Assembly: GCA_022829145.1 (NCBI GenBank)
Contig: CM040753.1
Location: 8,226,884-8,290,883 of the forward strand
Reading direction: 5' to 3'
Source: Albula goreensis
Lineage: Eukaryota > Chordata > Actinopteri > Albuliformes > Albulidae
DNA: 64,000 nucleotides
A program made the position numbers and the translations under genes. Position 1 is the first letter of the stretch. Each line of letters starts with the position of its first letter. The notes beneath the pieces are model-generated. The model had not been told where the DNA came from. It ran no database searches and saw only the letters and a program-made list of their open reading frames with translations. Shown in pieces: positions 1 to 13,370 of the stretch.

Positions 1-364
1 ATCCCGAAGGAAGGAACTGTGTTGATTTTGGCACTGGTTACCATTCCGACCAACAAATCCAGCCTTTTCCAGACCAGTTGGCTCTGAAACTCACAGGAGA
101 GCTGGAAGAAAAAGGAGGGGGTTGGGAGGTTGGGGAGAAAAAAAAAATGCCTTGGGGCTGGAGTGAGATAGTGTATGCATGTGCATTCAAGCGCAAGGTT
201 TGCAGCCAGCTGCTTGAGGATTTTCTGTGGAGTCAAGATTATCCGCAAAGTCAATAGAGAGCTTGTCCATTTTTTCCCCTTATGCATCTCAATTCTGTCA
301 GGGTGACAGCAAGACATTCTGTCAGAATGGTGGCTGTTTTCCCCACCACATGGGCCACATGGTG

Positions 365-370
<6 letters not shown>
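1..370. other. Non-coding single-copy sequence at window start
   Basis: No gene is seen. The sequence is mixed in composition with an A-rich run near 139-147. A 64-codon reading frame begins at 227, but its last third is only the translation of the GA microsatellite that follows, so it is not taken as a gene. Confidence 0.5.

Positions 371-416
<46 letters not shown>
371..416. repeat. (GA)23 microsatellite
   Basis: Uninterrupted GA dinucleotide tract of 46 bases, preceded by a short GAGAAA lead-in. It is a homopurine/homopyrimidine tract and a likely length-polymorphic locus. Confidence 0.97.
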
Positions 417-420
<4 letters not shown>

Positions 421-3400
421 AAGAATGAGTTTATTTCACGTTATGTTCCTAGCCTGGAAGAAGCTTAGCATTCACCAACACTCTCTGTTTTGTGTCCCTG
501 TTATCAAACTTCCTGGAGTGTGAATTTGTCACTAACAGGTATGCCCTGACAGCGGAATATTAATGAAATATTAGTGTCTTAATATATAACAATATATATA
601 AAATACAGAAGTTTTTGTGCTGTAATAAATAATTTCCTTTACTTTCTTGATTGACACATTTTATTTTGACCCAGTTGTTTCAAAATCAGTGCTATTGTAA
701 AAAAAAAAAAAGAATATATATATCAATCATATATATATTATATCATATATATATTATATATATATATATATAAAATTATAATATTTAAGACTTCAGGACA
801 TTTGCTATTCTAATCCATTTCCCTATTACATAAACAGTTTACTATCATTTGAAAAGAATACTGAACACTTTGTGACAAAAAAAAAAATTGACAAACATGT
901 GGCATGCAAAGTCAAGAATATCATTTTCCAGCCACTACAGGTAACTGAAGCTGGACCTGCGATTCACATGCGATGCACACTGCCCAAGGCCACCTCAAAA
1001 GTAATGGTGCTCTTATAGACATCCTCTGTTTGCTCAGGCACAGGTGAACACAGTGTGACTCTTTATGACAGAGAAACGGTCATTTCCACATTTTAAATGA
1101 AGTGCCACAGTAACGGTCCTGGGAGAACAGACCGGTGCATGGTTTCATCATTGCTCTGCCATGGTTGTCAGAAACTGAAAGGACTCAAATCTTAGAACAG
1201 CTAAAGGCAAGCTCCTCAATTTCGCACATGGTCCGACTCTCCAGCATTCATGCACAGTGCAGGCTTTGGATCAGGGGACATCTGGAAGCTACTGATACCA
1301 AGCCTGACTTTCCACACAGTGGATGGGAAGAACACTTTATGTAGGCCATTTTATCATGAAATAAACAGAAACCTCACTTTCTGAAAAGTTGAAACTGCAC
1401 TGTGATACGTTCATAGGGCTAATTTTCATCTTGCAGGCATCAACTTGAGTGGAACAAATATTAAGAACTGTGACAATAAAGATATGAAAAAATTGTGTGG
1501 GCAGTGTTCTTATTGTCTGAACTTGTGGTACAATGAGACCATGTAAGATTGAATAGTTGGTGAATTTTTCATTTGAAAATTAATATTTGTATCAGGGCAA
1601 AGTTGATTTTGTGCAGTTTGGAATGTAACTTTAATAGCCTTTTACATGTTGGATTCTGTTAGTGTGAAATTTACAGCTTATAATTTTGAAATAAACATGC
1701 AGTAATTATTCAAGATAACACTCTCTATTTTTACCATTGCAGCATAACTTGGACATTGACAATATTGCTGCAGAATGTTTTCATTTGATTTCAATAAATG
1801 TTTTCAGTACAAAAATATTTCCACCATAAGGCTAATAAAATAAGGTCCGTCTTCACACATTCTTCAGGTATGGTCTTTTTTTATCAAAGGCAATTCATTC
1901 CTCTGGCAGTATTGAGGGTCTGGAACAAGAGGAATTTTGATTGCAGTTTCTCCCGACCTTCGACAGGGTCATTTACAGAGCTGTTTAAGCCTTTGTTAGC
2001 ACACCTGTGTGGTGACGCTACCTCTGGGCAGCTCCGGCTCTTCTGATTCTGCCCTTTGTGTGGTGGTTGCACTTTTTCCTATTTAAACTCAGTGTGAGAA
2101 CAGAAAAGTTGTCTTTGGAATGTCCGAGGCATCTTCTCATGGATGAATGCACATGCTAGAGATTTTGTCAAGGTATTTATTTTTGACATGCCTTATGATC
2201 AGTGAAGAGGGCCACCGGGCCAAAAGGAAGCAAGTTTAGACTTACATTTTTTAAATGTATTTGAAAAACATGAAAAGTCTCCTCAGCTGTAGTGGGTTGG
2301 GTTAAAAGGTATCCGAACTGTACAGATGCTCCTTTTTTTTTACATCCAAATACATTTAATGACAGATTTAAAAATAAAACTCTAATAAAATATTTGTGCT
2401 TGCATAAATATATTATACAGCTTTAGGAGGTTTCTATCTAATTATATTTTATATCTGGTGTAAGAGTTATAACTGTTTAATCTTTAATAACAAACACTTA
2501 GATATATAAGGCCATATAATACCTCTGTGTGCTTGTCATTTTCTTAGGCAAAAGAATCAGGGAAATCTGAAAATAACACAGGGCCTTGTGATGTTTTTGT
2601 AAGGATTGAGGTGGACGCAGAGACCATGGAGGGGCCGTAGCAGGATGGAAATGGTGGAGCAGTGTTTGGATAAGTGCGTTTTGGGATTACGAGCTTTGCC
2701 AAAGCACGGTGATCGTGTTTTCTTTTCATATGCTGGTTTTGTTTTTCTCATCCACAAAATGCAGCATTCAAAAAAAAAGAGGAAGAAAAGGCCAGAAAAG
2801 GTACAAATTAACTCACCACATGTTGAAAATGCCCAGATGTAAAAATGAAATAATGCACTTAAAACAAATTTAGGTAACGGTACATAACGGTCATTCGCGT
2901 CAACCGCAGCAGCTTGGCTGCAGTTGGGGAGCCATTGTATGACCGATATTGTGTATATTTCAGTTATAATTGTCTCTAACCATTTATGCCTGGTTAAAAT
3001 ATCAGCCTAAGGTTTACCAGCCCATCTGTGAAATGCTTCTGTGTTCAAATTCAAACTGAGCATGACTGAATTCCATACAATAATACAATAGTGACACAGA
3101 ACTTCCTAAAATAATAACTACACCACAACAGCGCAGCAGCTGCACCATGTGCGGCAGTGTGGGATTGTGGGAAAGCTTTTTTCCCCTGTGTGAAGGGTCC
3201 TGTGTGTTAAGATCCACAGAATGGGACTTGCCAATGCTTGAGGAAACACTATAATTGAAAATGAAAAGTTCAGAGATACGCCTGCTTGAATCATATACTT
3301 TATTAAAAAATCATGTTCTTTAAATAAAGTACATAAAATGTGGTCGGTAAGTAATAAGGAACAATTTTACATCTCTTGACTTTTTTGGGTCATGACCAAT

Positions 3401-4109
3401 TGAAGTCATTTTTTGTTTGCCAGCTGCCGACTTCTTTATTTTGAATATTTGAAGTAAAAACAATAGTTTTGATTGCATTAAGTGCCAAAGCTACATGCTT
3501 TCCTAACTATAGGCATCTTTAGGATTACATCTGTAATCATGTGTTTCATTTTAGGAAACTGCTACAAAGAAATGAATACAGATGTATTGGTAACTGGAGG
3601 AGACAAAGTAAAACATTTACGTACCGAGACGGATGAACCGATGAATTAGAAATTTGCAGTTGATTTTGGTAAATTCACAACTACATTTAAATACCCAAAT
3701 ATACATTTTGGAAAAAAAAAAAAAACATATTAGGTTTTGTTTAATCTGTGGTAATAACTGGATGTTTTATCTTGTTCTATGTGTGTTTCTCTGGCATTTG
3801 GGATGTTCTGCAGGGGCTCAGTGACTCACTCTGAATACTATATATAGTGTACTGCACTGCTCCTCTGCAGCAGGTTTTATTTTTTCCAAGACCAATGTTG
3901 CTGTGAACGATGGATTATGGCTGAGAGGAAGGGGGATTACTTGGGGATTTGTGATTAATGGATCGTGATTGATGGATGTGAGACTGGATGGACGGTTTGA
4001 CAGTGATGCAGACCTTGGCAAGGCTGCCATGACGAAACCAGTTCTGCAGTCAGTTCTATGGCAACGTTGAATCATGATCTGTTTATTGCCATATATTTGC
4101 TCCTGGAAG
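417..4109. other. AT-rich non-coding stretch
   Basis: No gene is seen. The stretch holds an A run and AT array at 699-782, several A or T homopolymers (near 879, 2333 and 3713), and many small overlapping frames on both strands without domains. Frames at 1135-1344, 1798-2046 and 2606-2842 (plus) have no recognisable motif, signal peptide or splice context and are treated as chance. A minus frame at 3818-4075 next to the mariner remnant also resembles nothing known to me. Confidence 0.5.
699..782. repeat. Poly-A followed by imperfect (AT)n array
   Basis: An A homopolymer near 699-711 is followed by AT dinucleotide blocks broken by single C or TT interruptions, about 714-773. A CATATATATATTATAT-type word occurs twice. 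The array is self-complementary and could form cruciforms, but this is common AT-rich simple sequence. Confidence 0.9.
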
Positions 4110-4778
4110 AATTGCAGTCATCACTGATTCTCCGCCAATGTGTGAAGAGCAACGTGGTGGTCAATGATCTCTCTTATCACCGTGCATAGCGCATAATGTT
4201 TCTCATATCCTCCATATAGGTCTATACACTTCTGAAGGTGGTGTTTCCATGTTTCCATCCCTAGAAGAATTCTGCACTCTCCGATTTGCACCATGTCAAA
4301 ATGGCCATTTTGGCATCATTAAGGGATTTAAATGTCGTTTGAGTTTTGGGAACCAAAAGAAGGCTGAAGGGGCAAGATCAGGGCAGTAGGGTGGATGGAG
4401 TAAGGTTTCCCAACAAAATTCTCGTAGGACAGCCCTTACTACCCTCAAAGAGTGAGCAGGTGCATTGTCGTGATAGAAAAAAATAGCCGGCACAACTTTC
4501 CTGGCCTTTTTCTCACCAATGCAGTTTTCAGTTTTCTTAAAACTTCTTCATAATAATGTGATACCAGTCCTGACCTCAAAATAGTTCTTTTCCTTGGAAC
4601 AAAAAGTATCCTTTTTTTGAAGGCACCCTAACGAGACTCAGACAAGTGTATTAATGAGAGAACTTGTCTGCTGCCATCCACTGATCTCAGAGACATGTTC
4701 AACCACATGTTGTTTGGAATAAACCTGTGCATGCATGAACTGGAACCCTAGTAGCCATACTTTTGACTTACCCTTGTA
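4110..4778 (-). pseudogene. Degenerate mariner-type (DD34D) transposase remnant
   Basis: Read on the minus strand, the segment encodes pieces of a mariner transposase in several frames. From upstream to downstream: LFVPRK, then SHYYEEVLRKLK, then FFYHDNAPAH at about 4448-4478 (its Asp codon is 4467-4469), then HPPYCPDLAPSAFFWFPKLK, then, after a frame change, GMETWKHHLQKCIDLYGGY near 4215-4275. Exactly 34 codons separate the HDNAPAH Asp from the residue after PDLAPS, which is the DD34D spacing, but that residue is Ala (codon 4362-4364) instead of the usual catalytic Asp. The N-terminal third, with the DNA-binding domain and first catalytic Asp, is missing. The upstream edge, read from 4778 on the minus strand, begins ACAAGGGTAAGTCAAAAGTA and looks like a terminal inverted repeat beside a TA. 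No matching right terminus was found, so the lower coordinate is approximate. The frameshifts, the deletion and the lost catalytic residue make it inactive. Confidence 0.85.
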
Positions 4779-5443
4779 TATATTAAAAAGCTACACACCT
4801 TTCTGTTTTATTTTTTTTTTAAAAAAAAAGGCTTTCACTTGTCTGTTGTGGGCACCCCTGGATTTCCATGGTAACAACAAAGAATTATGGGAAACAATAG
4901 AGAAAGCACCCTGAGAATCTGCCCCTCTAAAGATGGAAATATTTCATCACCAACAGATCAACCACCTGATGCTCACGCACAGCTCAGATTGGGTGTGGGA
5001 TTAAATCACAAAAATCATTCATCAGTTTTTTTTTTTTTTTGTTGGTGTATGCGCGCATTAATGGGAAATGCATGGTGGTGGCCAACTGTTGCATTAGGCT
5101 GAGTGCAAAACACCCACCGCCCTCAAAAAGAAAGTCCTTAAATGTTCAACAGGCCTGATACACTCCAGCGGTTAGATACATTTAGAAGTGGGCAGTAGAA
5201 TCACTGGTGCCAAAAACACAGAGGAACCCAATCCTCCTGCAATGTGCAAGTTAATGCATGAAGGGTAATCTAGCCTTTAATTACGGGTGCATTAGAAAAA
5301 AAGGCTGCTACAAAATACATACTGGTAATAATGCAGTGTCAGCAGACAGGGCCATGAAACATGAACAGTCACTTTCTGTTTGTAATTCTACACCACGGGA
5401 CAATTAGAGAAAATAGTTAAATAATCAACAAATGTCAGGAGAG

Positions 5444-5462
5444 ACACACACACACACACACA
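5444..5462. repeat. Short (AC)n microsatellite
   Basis: About nine AC units, followed by an alternating purine-pyrimidine ATGCGCGTGC extension. Confidence 0.9.
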
Positions 5463-7164
5463 TGCGCGTGCATTCATACACGTGTCTTCAACACTCATTC
5501 AACACATTTAATTACATTCAAAATGAATGTAAGAAACAGAAAAAAAAATGATGATTTGTCTCTGATGTTTTTCAATCTTTTATTCACCCCTCCCTACAAA
5601 AATCTTTGATCCACCCCCCTGCCCCTCCCACCCCCAGACACAATACTTAAACAACACTACTCATACGGCTTATTCTCATAGTAACATGCTATCTTTCCCT
5701 TCTTCGTCTTGGATTCTGATTGGTGCATGGGGTCAGGGTTTAATTTATTGCTTGCCTCAGCCAAAACTCTGAGAGGGTTCAAAGGCACCCTCTGCTTGTC
5801 AGATGTAGCCATGCCTCACAATATGGTCAATGTCTCTGGCAAACTAGAAAGCCACTTCCAAAAGTAAACTTGGTAACTTCTGGTCAATAGACAGGTGGAT
5901 CATCAAAGTCTTCCCCAGCTCATGTATACTTAGTTTTTTTTCTTCATGATAAGACCACATCCCTTATTTTTGGGGGCCAAACACAAAGGCAGGGGTCACA
6001 GAGCTGGAACGTTTCTTTCGGCTGCGCTTTCATGGCACCTGGCTCCTCCTTTCTTGCTGGATCGGAAGCTTTCAGATAGAAAGATGAAATGGTGATTGAG
6101 TGGAATCCCATTGAAGTGAAAACTTCCCTTTCAAGATTTCTCATGGCCCATCTTTGCCGTCAAAAGCTGCCCCTTCCTATCCAACCAGTCAAAAGCATGC
6201 TGTAGTAAAACACGGACACTGGTGATTCCATATCCATGTCAACACTTCATGTATTGCCTCTGTTTTCCCCGTACAGTACAAACGGAAGGGGTAACTGAAT
6301 AGCGGGATTGAACAGCCGATATCCGAAGACACAACAAATCTTCATTTTGTTTTGCTTAGTGCGGTTCTATAATGGCTTTGGGTTTTAATATGGACGTGGC
6401 AATCAGTCAGTCTCGCCTCAACAAAAGACGAGTTCAAAGACATTAACCCACATCTAACACGACTGCATGCAGACGTGACGAAATACACAATAAACAGACC
6501 TGCGCACACATGCATCTGAGCTTGAAAGATTAAATTAATTTTGCTCGAAGGTGTTTGAGGAGGATAATTGGAGGTGGTGCACTTGTAAGGCAGTTTTCCC
6601 GAATCGTTAGAGTTCACCCTGAAGAGAGAAATGAAGCACAAGCCCAGCTCTATTTATGTTGGAGAGAACTGAAGAATCTGTGGTGCTTAGCCTCAGCACA
6701 ATCACATTAAAATATTGTCATAGGCTCTAATAATAAGTTGCTGTGGTAGGTAGACTCATTCTCTGTAAATAGCTGTGTACAGAGAGGAGAGAACATTCTT
6801 CGCTGGTCACGTCCAGCTCCTGTCACCGCAAGACAAAACACATTTCATGTGTTTTGGGGGGTAAAGGGAAGAAAAAAATTTGAGGCTTGCTGTGTGGCCA
6901 TCTGGGCTCAAGCCCTTAGCGTGTCCTTATACACCACGGTCAGCACAGCCAGAGTCAATCTAACCAGTGTAACTACAAAAACATATTTAGACATATTACA
7001 CATAGTGTTGTTCTGGGAAGGGTCTTTCACCGTTTGGCATGGCTGGAGCAAACTCAGGTCACAGTGACACAGTCATAACATGTTGAAGTTCAATATAAAG
7101 TGATGGGTCTGATTGGCCTTACATTTGGTAGTACATTTTTCTGATGTTCTTGTGGTTGTATTGC

Positions 7165-7190
7165 AATAATAATAATAATAATAATAATAA
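7165..7190. repeat. (AAT)n trinucleotide microsatellite
   Basis: About eight and a half perfect AAT units inside AT-rich unique sequence. Confidence 0.95.
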
Positions 7191-8030
7191 CAATGTCAAT
7201 AGTGTGCTGTGATATCAATAGTGTCTGTCAAGACAGCACTGTCAGTGGTGTGCTGTCTACTATGAAATTGGTGCTCAGAAAGGCAGGTTTAGTAAAATAT
7301 GTAAAAAGACTCTAAATGAGTAAAAAGTGAATAACCGTTGTTTTATTTGTAACAACCATTAAATGTTTCACTTTCCCCATCTGAAAACACAAAGCTGTGG
7401 TATAAAGAAATTATTGGAAAAATACTGGACAATAAAAAATAGTTTTTATGCATGTCATATGTTATATTCTACAGCGAAAGCCAACAGTCATATTAGCTTA
7501 GCTTTTTTTGGGTATGACCTACAGGAGCTTGTTGCTGATGGCATGATTCATGGAAAAATAGTGATGACATCTTTATAGTGCAGAACATTTTGTGATAGCC
7601 ATGGCATTTTTTATAAGCGCAGATATTCGGGGAAACAGAGACGGATCTCAGCAAATTGAGGACAGCTGCATTGACAGCCTCCATGCTCTCTGAGCAGCAC
7701 AGCCAGTGAGTCAATGAGGTAATTGAATTTCTGAGTCAGAGTGGCGTGACCTTTTCGGTTGTGGTGCTTTCAGAAAGGGGATGATGGTCGGCCGGTCAAG
7801 ATGTCGGGAGTACAACGCTGCCATGAAATTAGAGAGTAAATGCAACTGCGTAGAACAAAAACACGCACACACACACGCACGGAAACACACAAACCCTCAT
7901 GATTTGTGTGAGCTACTAAGCAACTGAATTATATATGGGCTGGAGTGTTTCCTGGCTGACTGACAGATGGAGCTATTTCTGATGCACTGATTCTCAGACC
8001 CAATGCCCCTGCAATGAGACCTAAATTAGT

Positions 8031-8460
8031 TCATGAATGTACCTTTTCTCCCCGCATGTTTCTCCCTATAAAGCAGTGTTTCGTCCACAATGTCAATGCA
8101 TTTCCATATTTGACTGAACAGTGGAGCAGCTGATTGCTCAGACATGTTATCCTCTCCAGAATTGCAGTGCTCTGGGGGAAAGAGTTATGCCTTTGCCCAA
8201 CGTGATTGTCATTCATTGCATTTAATACACTTCTTCTTGGCCTCTGTGTTGTAGTGTTTTTTATGCTAAAGCCCAGACAAGGGGACACAGGGGGATTTGA
8301 CTTTGACCACTCCAAGCCCATATTCACATGGCTGTGAGGGCCTCTGACCCCATTAAAACTTGGCAACCACTCCCGCCCAGCAGCAGTGCTTGTGCTTGTG
8401 GGTTTCCTCATTGAAATGGAATCAGCATCACATTCTGGGTCCACTGCAGGGCTGTTTGCT
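8031..8460. other. Candidate conserved non-coding element, open minus frame
   Basis: The segment has more balanced composition than its flanks and no simple repeats. A minus frame of 137 codons spans 8031-8444, one of the longest non-repeat frames in the window. I recognise no domain, signal peptide or transmembrane segment in its product, and see no strong splice sites. It also contains homeodomain-type words around 8220-8230 and a CATTAAAA near 8351. Either a conserved regulatory element or a chance frame fits. A real exon is possible but unsupported. Confidence 0.25.
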
Positions 8461-10745
8461 CAAAGTGGCTCAATCTAATGGTACCCCTTACTACCTGGAG
8501 CAATAGCTGAGGTTATCTCTGCTTATCTGCTCTCCTGACCTCTTGCCTTTCCCAGATTCCTTTTCTCTGTGTTCCACTCATAAATTCCTGTTCAGGTAAA
8601 GTTATGTTGACAGCTATGACAATAATTATTTACAAGTGGATTTATTGTGTATTTGACTACCATAAACCACATGGATGCTTTACTTAATATGCAAAACTGG
8701 AGAATTTTAGGAATTAGGTCAAACCATTTAGCTATTATTCAATGTTTTCGAGTTGACAAATGATGGATACGATGTCATACTACAGACAACCAGACGTTTT
8801 GTTAAAACAGTATGTAATTTCACTCAGTCTAATTACAGCTGATATGGACAGATGTTTTGCAGATTTAAGGTTGTGTCCAAGCTGATTATTGGCCAAGCTC
8901 CACCTCTGTTACCCAGGTCAGTACAGGGGTTACCTGATCTAGGTATGTTGCAGCTCTGATGGCAAAATGGAAATATTCCAGGATCTGGAATCCTGATTTC
9001 AGGACACAGTAAATAATGATATGGTACACTGATGGGAAATAGGAGAAAGCATTATGCTCTTGTTAGTGAGCAATGCTCTTAAATATAAATATTGTGACAC
9101 ATGCACACAGCATGTGTTGTTTAAATGGCCACATTACTGCTTAATGTTTGTGAGGAATATCATACATTTCTGCAAGCTGACATTGAGCTGCTCTGGCACA
9201 TTGGAATATCCATTATGGAATATCTTACCATCAGTCAAAAGCAAGAAAAATATGAAAGATTGACTGTCCCAGAAAGCTGTGAATGACAAGCTTATGCTTC
9301 CTCAGCGTAATACTGTGAGTGTTTGAATACATTTTACCTCTTACAATTAATTACATTATTACGTTGTAAAATAAAGTAAAAATGGAAAATTCTGCCAAAA
9401 CACTGGTAAATCTATGAACTATTCTCAATAATTTTTTTATCACTTTTTTGATTGACTAGACAGACACAGACACAGGCATGGAAACTTCATCATGTAAAAG
9501 CTATGCATTTTTCTACACATATTAAAAGGCCAGTTTGCTTCCCCATCAGCAGTATTTCTCTTGCCACTGTTGTGAGAGTTGTTTATAGCTGTGCTGTTGT
9601 TGGACATGAAATTGTTCACATTGGAATCAAACTGATTCCATTTGTAGTGATGCTGGAGAATGATTTATTTGTTCACACAGTTTGCAAGTTTGCCTTGGAC
9701 GAATGTGCACTGTAAGTGAATGATGTCAGAGTACTTGATTTATTGTGGGCTTTTGATTGGGTCAATCAGGAATCAGACCCGGTCAGGGCATTGGACCTGG
9801 CCCATGCCTTGTATACAGAGCTAATACAGTCATACCCAATTCACTTTAAACACAGGTTTCCATACCTCACCCTGAATTTTAATGCATATGATGTTATTTC
9901 AATAAATCTGATTAATTAAAAAAAAAAAAAAAAAAACAAGGAAAAATAACAGAAAGTTTTTTTTGTGTTAAACTACCCACATTCTATGGAACCTCTTTCT
10001 ACTCTTGCTACCTGCATACACGTACCTTAAACTCTGCAGCTGGAGAGCAGGATGCACCTGGCTATGACAAAATGGTTATGTTTCCACCCATTTGTCAAGG
10101 TTATTTCAAGCTAACCATTAAGCATGTGAAAAGTGTGAATGTGGCTTGAAGTGAAAAAAGCCTGAATGTCATGGCCACTTTCTGGGATGGTAGTGAACTT
10201 AGCTTTGTCGAGTGACATTACATCAGACCTATTCACAATTCAATTATTTATTCATAAAAAAAAACAAATGAATTCCATTGCTGTTTTTTTTCAATTGATA
10301 GAAAACGTAAACACTTTTTTACATTTTCAAAATTTTGGACTTTTTCCATTTCCATTACAACTTTTTAATTCACACTGAATTCACAAAAAAAAAATAAAAA
10401 ATTAAAAACCTATAATGGAAAGATGATAATTGACTATGTTTTACCCCACAGACTACACAGTACTACAGGGAGAGCTAACCATGATTTGAGGCCTCTGGAG
10501 CAGAATTTGGCGCTGAGTGGCACTAACCCAGAGTAACACTAGGTGAACCAAAACTGCCCTTTCCCTGATGGGACAAGCCCAATTGAGTCCAAACACTGTG
10601 GACTTAAAGTCGTAGCCAGCCAATGACACGGCTGTGGTTTGTGGCCTTGGGACTGTGAGGCCAATCAGGATGCATTCAAAGGTTATTTAATGGTTTATTT
10701 AACCTTTATTTTGTTTTTAACCTCTCTATCTGTAAATATAAAAAG
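8461..10745. other. AT-rich non-coding stretch
   Basis: No gene is seen. A poly-A tract lies at 9918-9936 and several A/T runs lie between 10254 and 10400. Two frames at 9452-9715 and 9716-9919 follow each other head to tail but encode nothing recognisable, and the second ends in the poly-A tract. I considered a retroposed 3' end because of the poly-A, but found no target-site duplication. Confidence 0.45.
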
Positions 10746-10825
10746 ATATATATATATATATACTTCACCATACGAAAAAAAAACAATTCAGTTGGAAATC
10801 ATTTGATTTTTCTGTTCTCAGTCCA

Positions 10826-10888
<63 letters not shown>
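10746..10888. repeat. (TA)n, then compound (TC)n(CA)n microsatellite
   Basis: A TA tract lies at 10746-10762. After 65 bases of unique sequence, a perfect TC tract at 10828-10860 switches directly to a CA tract at 10861-10888. Both frames of the 65-codon minus ORF here are translations of the repeat. Confidence 0.96.
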
Positions 10889-10894
<6 letters not shown>

Positions 10895-13270
10895 CACAAT
10901 ATAATATTCTCTTGTAACTTGAAGACCTCACCCGCACCAAAAACATGAGTTATATAATGCATGAGGCATTTCCATATTTAATTCTCCTAGAAACAAAAGG
11001 ACAATTATTTTTTTGAGCAGTTACTTTGTGCAGCGCTGGCAGTTGGGATAGCTGGCATATAACAACTTCTCCACTTGCACCATGAAATGAAAATTTACAC
11101 TCACTTAGTGCAGCTCCACAGCCCAGCGGCAGACAGCTGTATTTTTAATGAGAGCAGGGAGATTTAATTACTTGTGTTTTAACAGGAAAGACTTCTGCAG
11201 CTCAATGACAAGGGAAGCAATGTTGGGGAAAAGGTGGCAGAGACATTCTCTGCTCCTACTGAAACTGCAGCAGTGGGTAAAACAGAGCCAGTAATTATCC
11301 ACGATTTATTCTGTTGCTGTGTGAGACAGATTTAAAAAATATTTAAGGTGTGTTTGCAGTGACAGACAATAACAAGGGTCTCCTGATACCCCTGTCACAT
11401 ACACAGCCGTATCTTTTATCATCATTTTACTCCCTCCGTAATCTTCATGAAGGCCTGGTGTTTAACTGCGTGCTGAGATAGTTTTTTTTTTTTTTTTCTC
11501 AGAAATCATAAAGTTGTTTCCTTGTTCGCTATTTTAAAATAATCACAATGGGAGTTGAGCATGAATTTCTGCAAGGTGAGGTGGGGGAAAAAAAGCAGAG
11601 ACAGATAACACAGCATGCTTAATATCGATTCAACAGTAAACAAAACAGGCGCTTAGTATCAACATTCCCTCTACTGCTGAGTTACGCTTCCTTCAGCTGC
11701 TAACATAATAAGCCTGCTGTTCTCCACAGAGATAATCTTCAGTTGCTTTGCTTATGCCCAGATGTCAATCACTCATTCTTTAAAATGATTGTGTGTATCA
11801 ATTTTAATGCCTGAGTGTCGCCTGTAAAAACAAATACTTGCAAATTGCAGTTTGAATAGCGGAAACAAGACTGATTAGAATGTCCAGGGGCACCATGGAA
11901 GCTTGCTTCCTTAGTGTTTAAAATTCTCACTGGCATAACATAAAGAATACGCTCTGACTTACCAGAACAGTTTGCTCCTGGAATTTCTTCCAGACTTGCT
12001 GAAATTCAAAATTAATGCTGCATGCATTCGACACCTTTGTAGACAGGAAAGCATTTCATTATTGGGGGTTTAAAGAGACAGGGAAGACCTCTGGGTAAAC
12101 CAAAGACACTGTGGTAGTTTTAAAGAGGTGATGAGAGAAAATGGCAAATGTACGCGTATTTAGACTTTCATAAATTCAGTTTTTGCACTGCATAAATGCA
12201 GAGGCGACAGTGCGAGCCTTGTGCTTCCTAAACAGCCTGATTATGTTATTCACAGGACTATATGAGAGATCACAGCACCTTGAATTCACATTCTATAATT
12301 TACATGTTATGTATCTAAATATGCTTTCATTTTTCATAATTTTACAATTTCATTTAAATTGTTGAGGCATTTTGAATAGTTATATTGTATAAATCTTGGT
12401 AAAAGGCTATGAAAACATGTAATGCAATATTTTAAACATGTAAGCCATTGGAAGCCATGCAACATTTAAAGATGTAATCCAATGCTTCATATAAAGGCAT
12501 ATTCTATATGTTTGTTTCACATTTTTACTGATCATGAATTTTAAAATGAGTAATTTTGCTGACTCATGAGAAACCCTGTAGGTATGGCAGTTAAAGCCAA
12601 TTAGGTGAATATCAGTCATTGTACCCAATATTATCATTCAACATACCGCTAATCCTTTGATACAGTTTGTTTCACGTCTACGTTGATATTCAGGGGATGT
12701 ACGGAAACAACAAATAAAAATGGCTGCTATGTTAAATTAACAAACTTAAAAGATGTCCATGGCTTCCTCAATTACAATATCTAAACATCATTGAACCTTC
12801 GTGATGAGCTCAGAAACGTAATGTGCCAAGAGGAATTCTAGCTCCATCCTACAAAAGACCAATATCCAATCAAAATGCCTCAAAACCAGCTTTCCAAAAG
12901 GGAGCTGTTTTGAAGACCAAAGTTAGCCCATTAATATTTATACATTAGGTGTTTCCATTATTGTGTTTACCTTCAGTAAAATTGCTTTCTTCTTTTGTGT
13001 CATACATAAGCTCAATGTCAGAGAGATTTCAGTTTGGTCAAAAATGGATTACAATATTAAATAATTAAAATAAAACAATAATGTATTTCTCACAATTCAG
13101 TCTAATGGGATATGATGGAGAATTTTCAGCTTTGCAGTAATTTCGTAGATGATTTACAGTGGCACAATCTGCCCCGAGTTAATGTTTGCAATATTTAAAT
13201 TAAGTCCAGAATTCATTTAAGGATAGCGTATAATTATTATTATGCAGCACTTCAGAGATTACTGGCGCTC
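10889..13270. other. Non-coding stretch, partly balanced composition
   Basis: No gene is seen. The segment 11100-11300 is free of simple repeats and has CTGCAG words and a TTTAATTACTTG homeodomain-type word near 11163-11175, so it may be regulatory. A T homopolymer sits at 11481-11497. Frames at 12183-12365 and 12407-12637 have no recognisable motif. Confidence 0.4.
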
Positions 13271-13293
13271 TGTGTGTGTGTTTGTGTGTGTGT

Positions 13294-13367
<74 letters not shown>
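13271..13367. repeat. Compound (TG)n(GA)n microsatellite
   Basis: An imperfect TG tract at about 13271-13294 passes into a GA tract to 13367 with one AAA interruption. The polypurine part is about 73 bases. Confidence 0.96.

Positions 13368-13370
<3 letters not shown>

Larger units (their letters stand above)
4779..8030. other. Non-coding stretch with short simple repeats
   Basis: No gene is seen. It holds T and A homopolymers (4810-4829, 5027-5040), a short CA tract at 5444-5462, a C-rich patch near 5587-5637 and an AAT array at 7165-7190. Frames at 4887-5102, 5944-6144, 6342-6641, 6849-7067 and 7363-7578 show no domain or splice structure that I recognise. Confidence 0.5.

Noticed and set aside
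9452-9936. Processed retrocopy ending in poly-A
   Set aside because: Two frames are followed by an A tract, but the encoded peptides are unrecognised and no target-site duplication was found.
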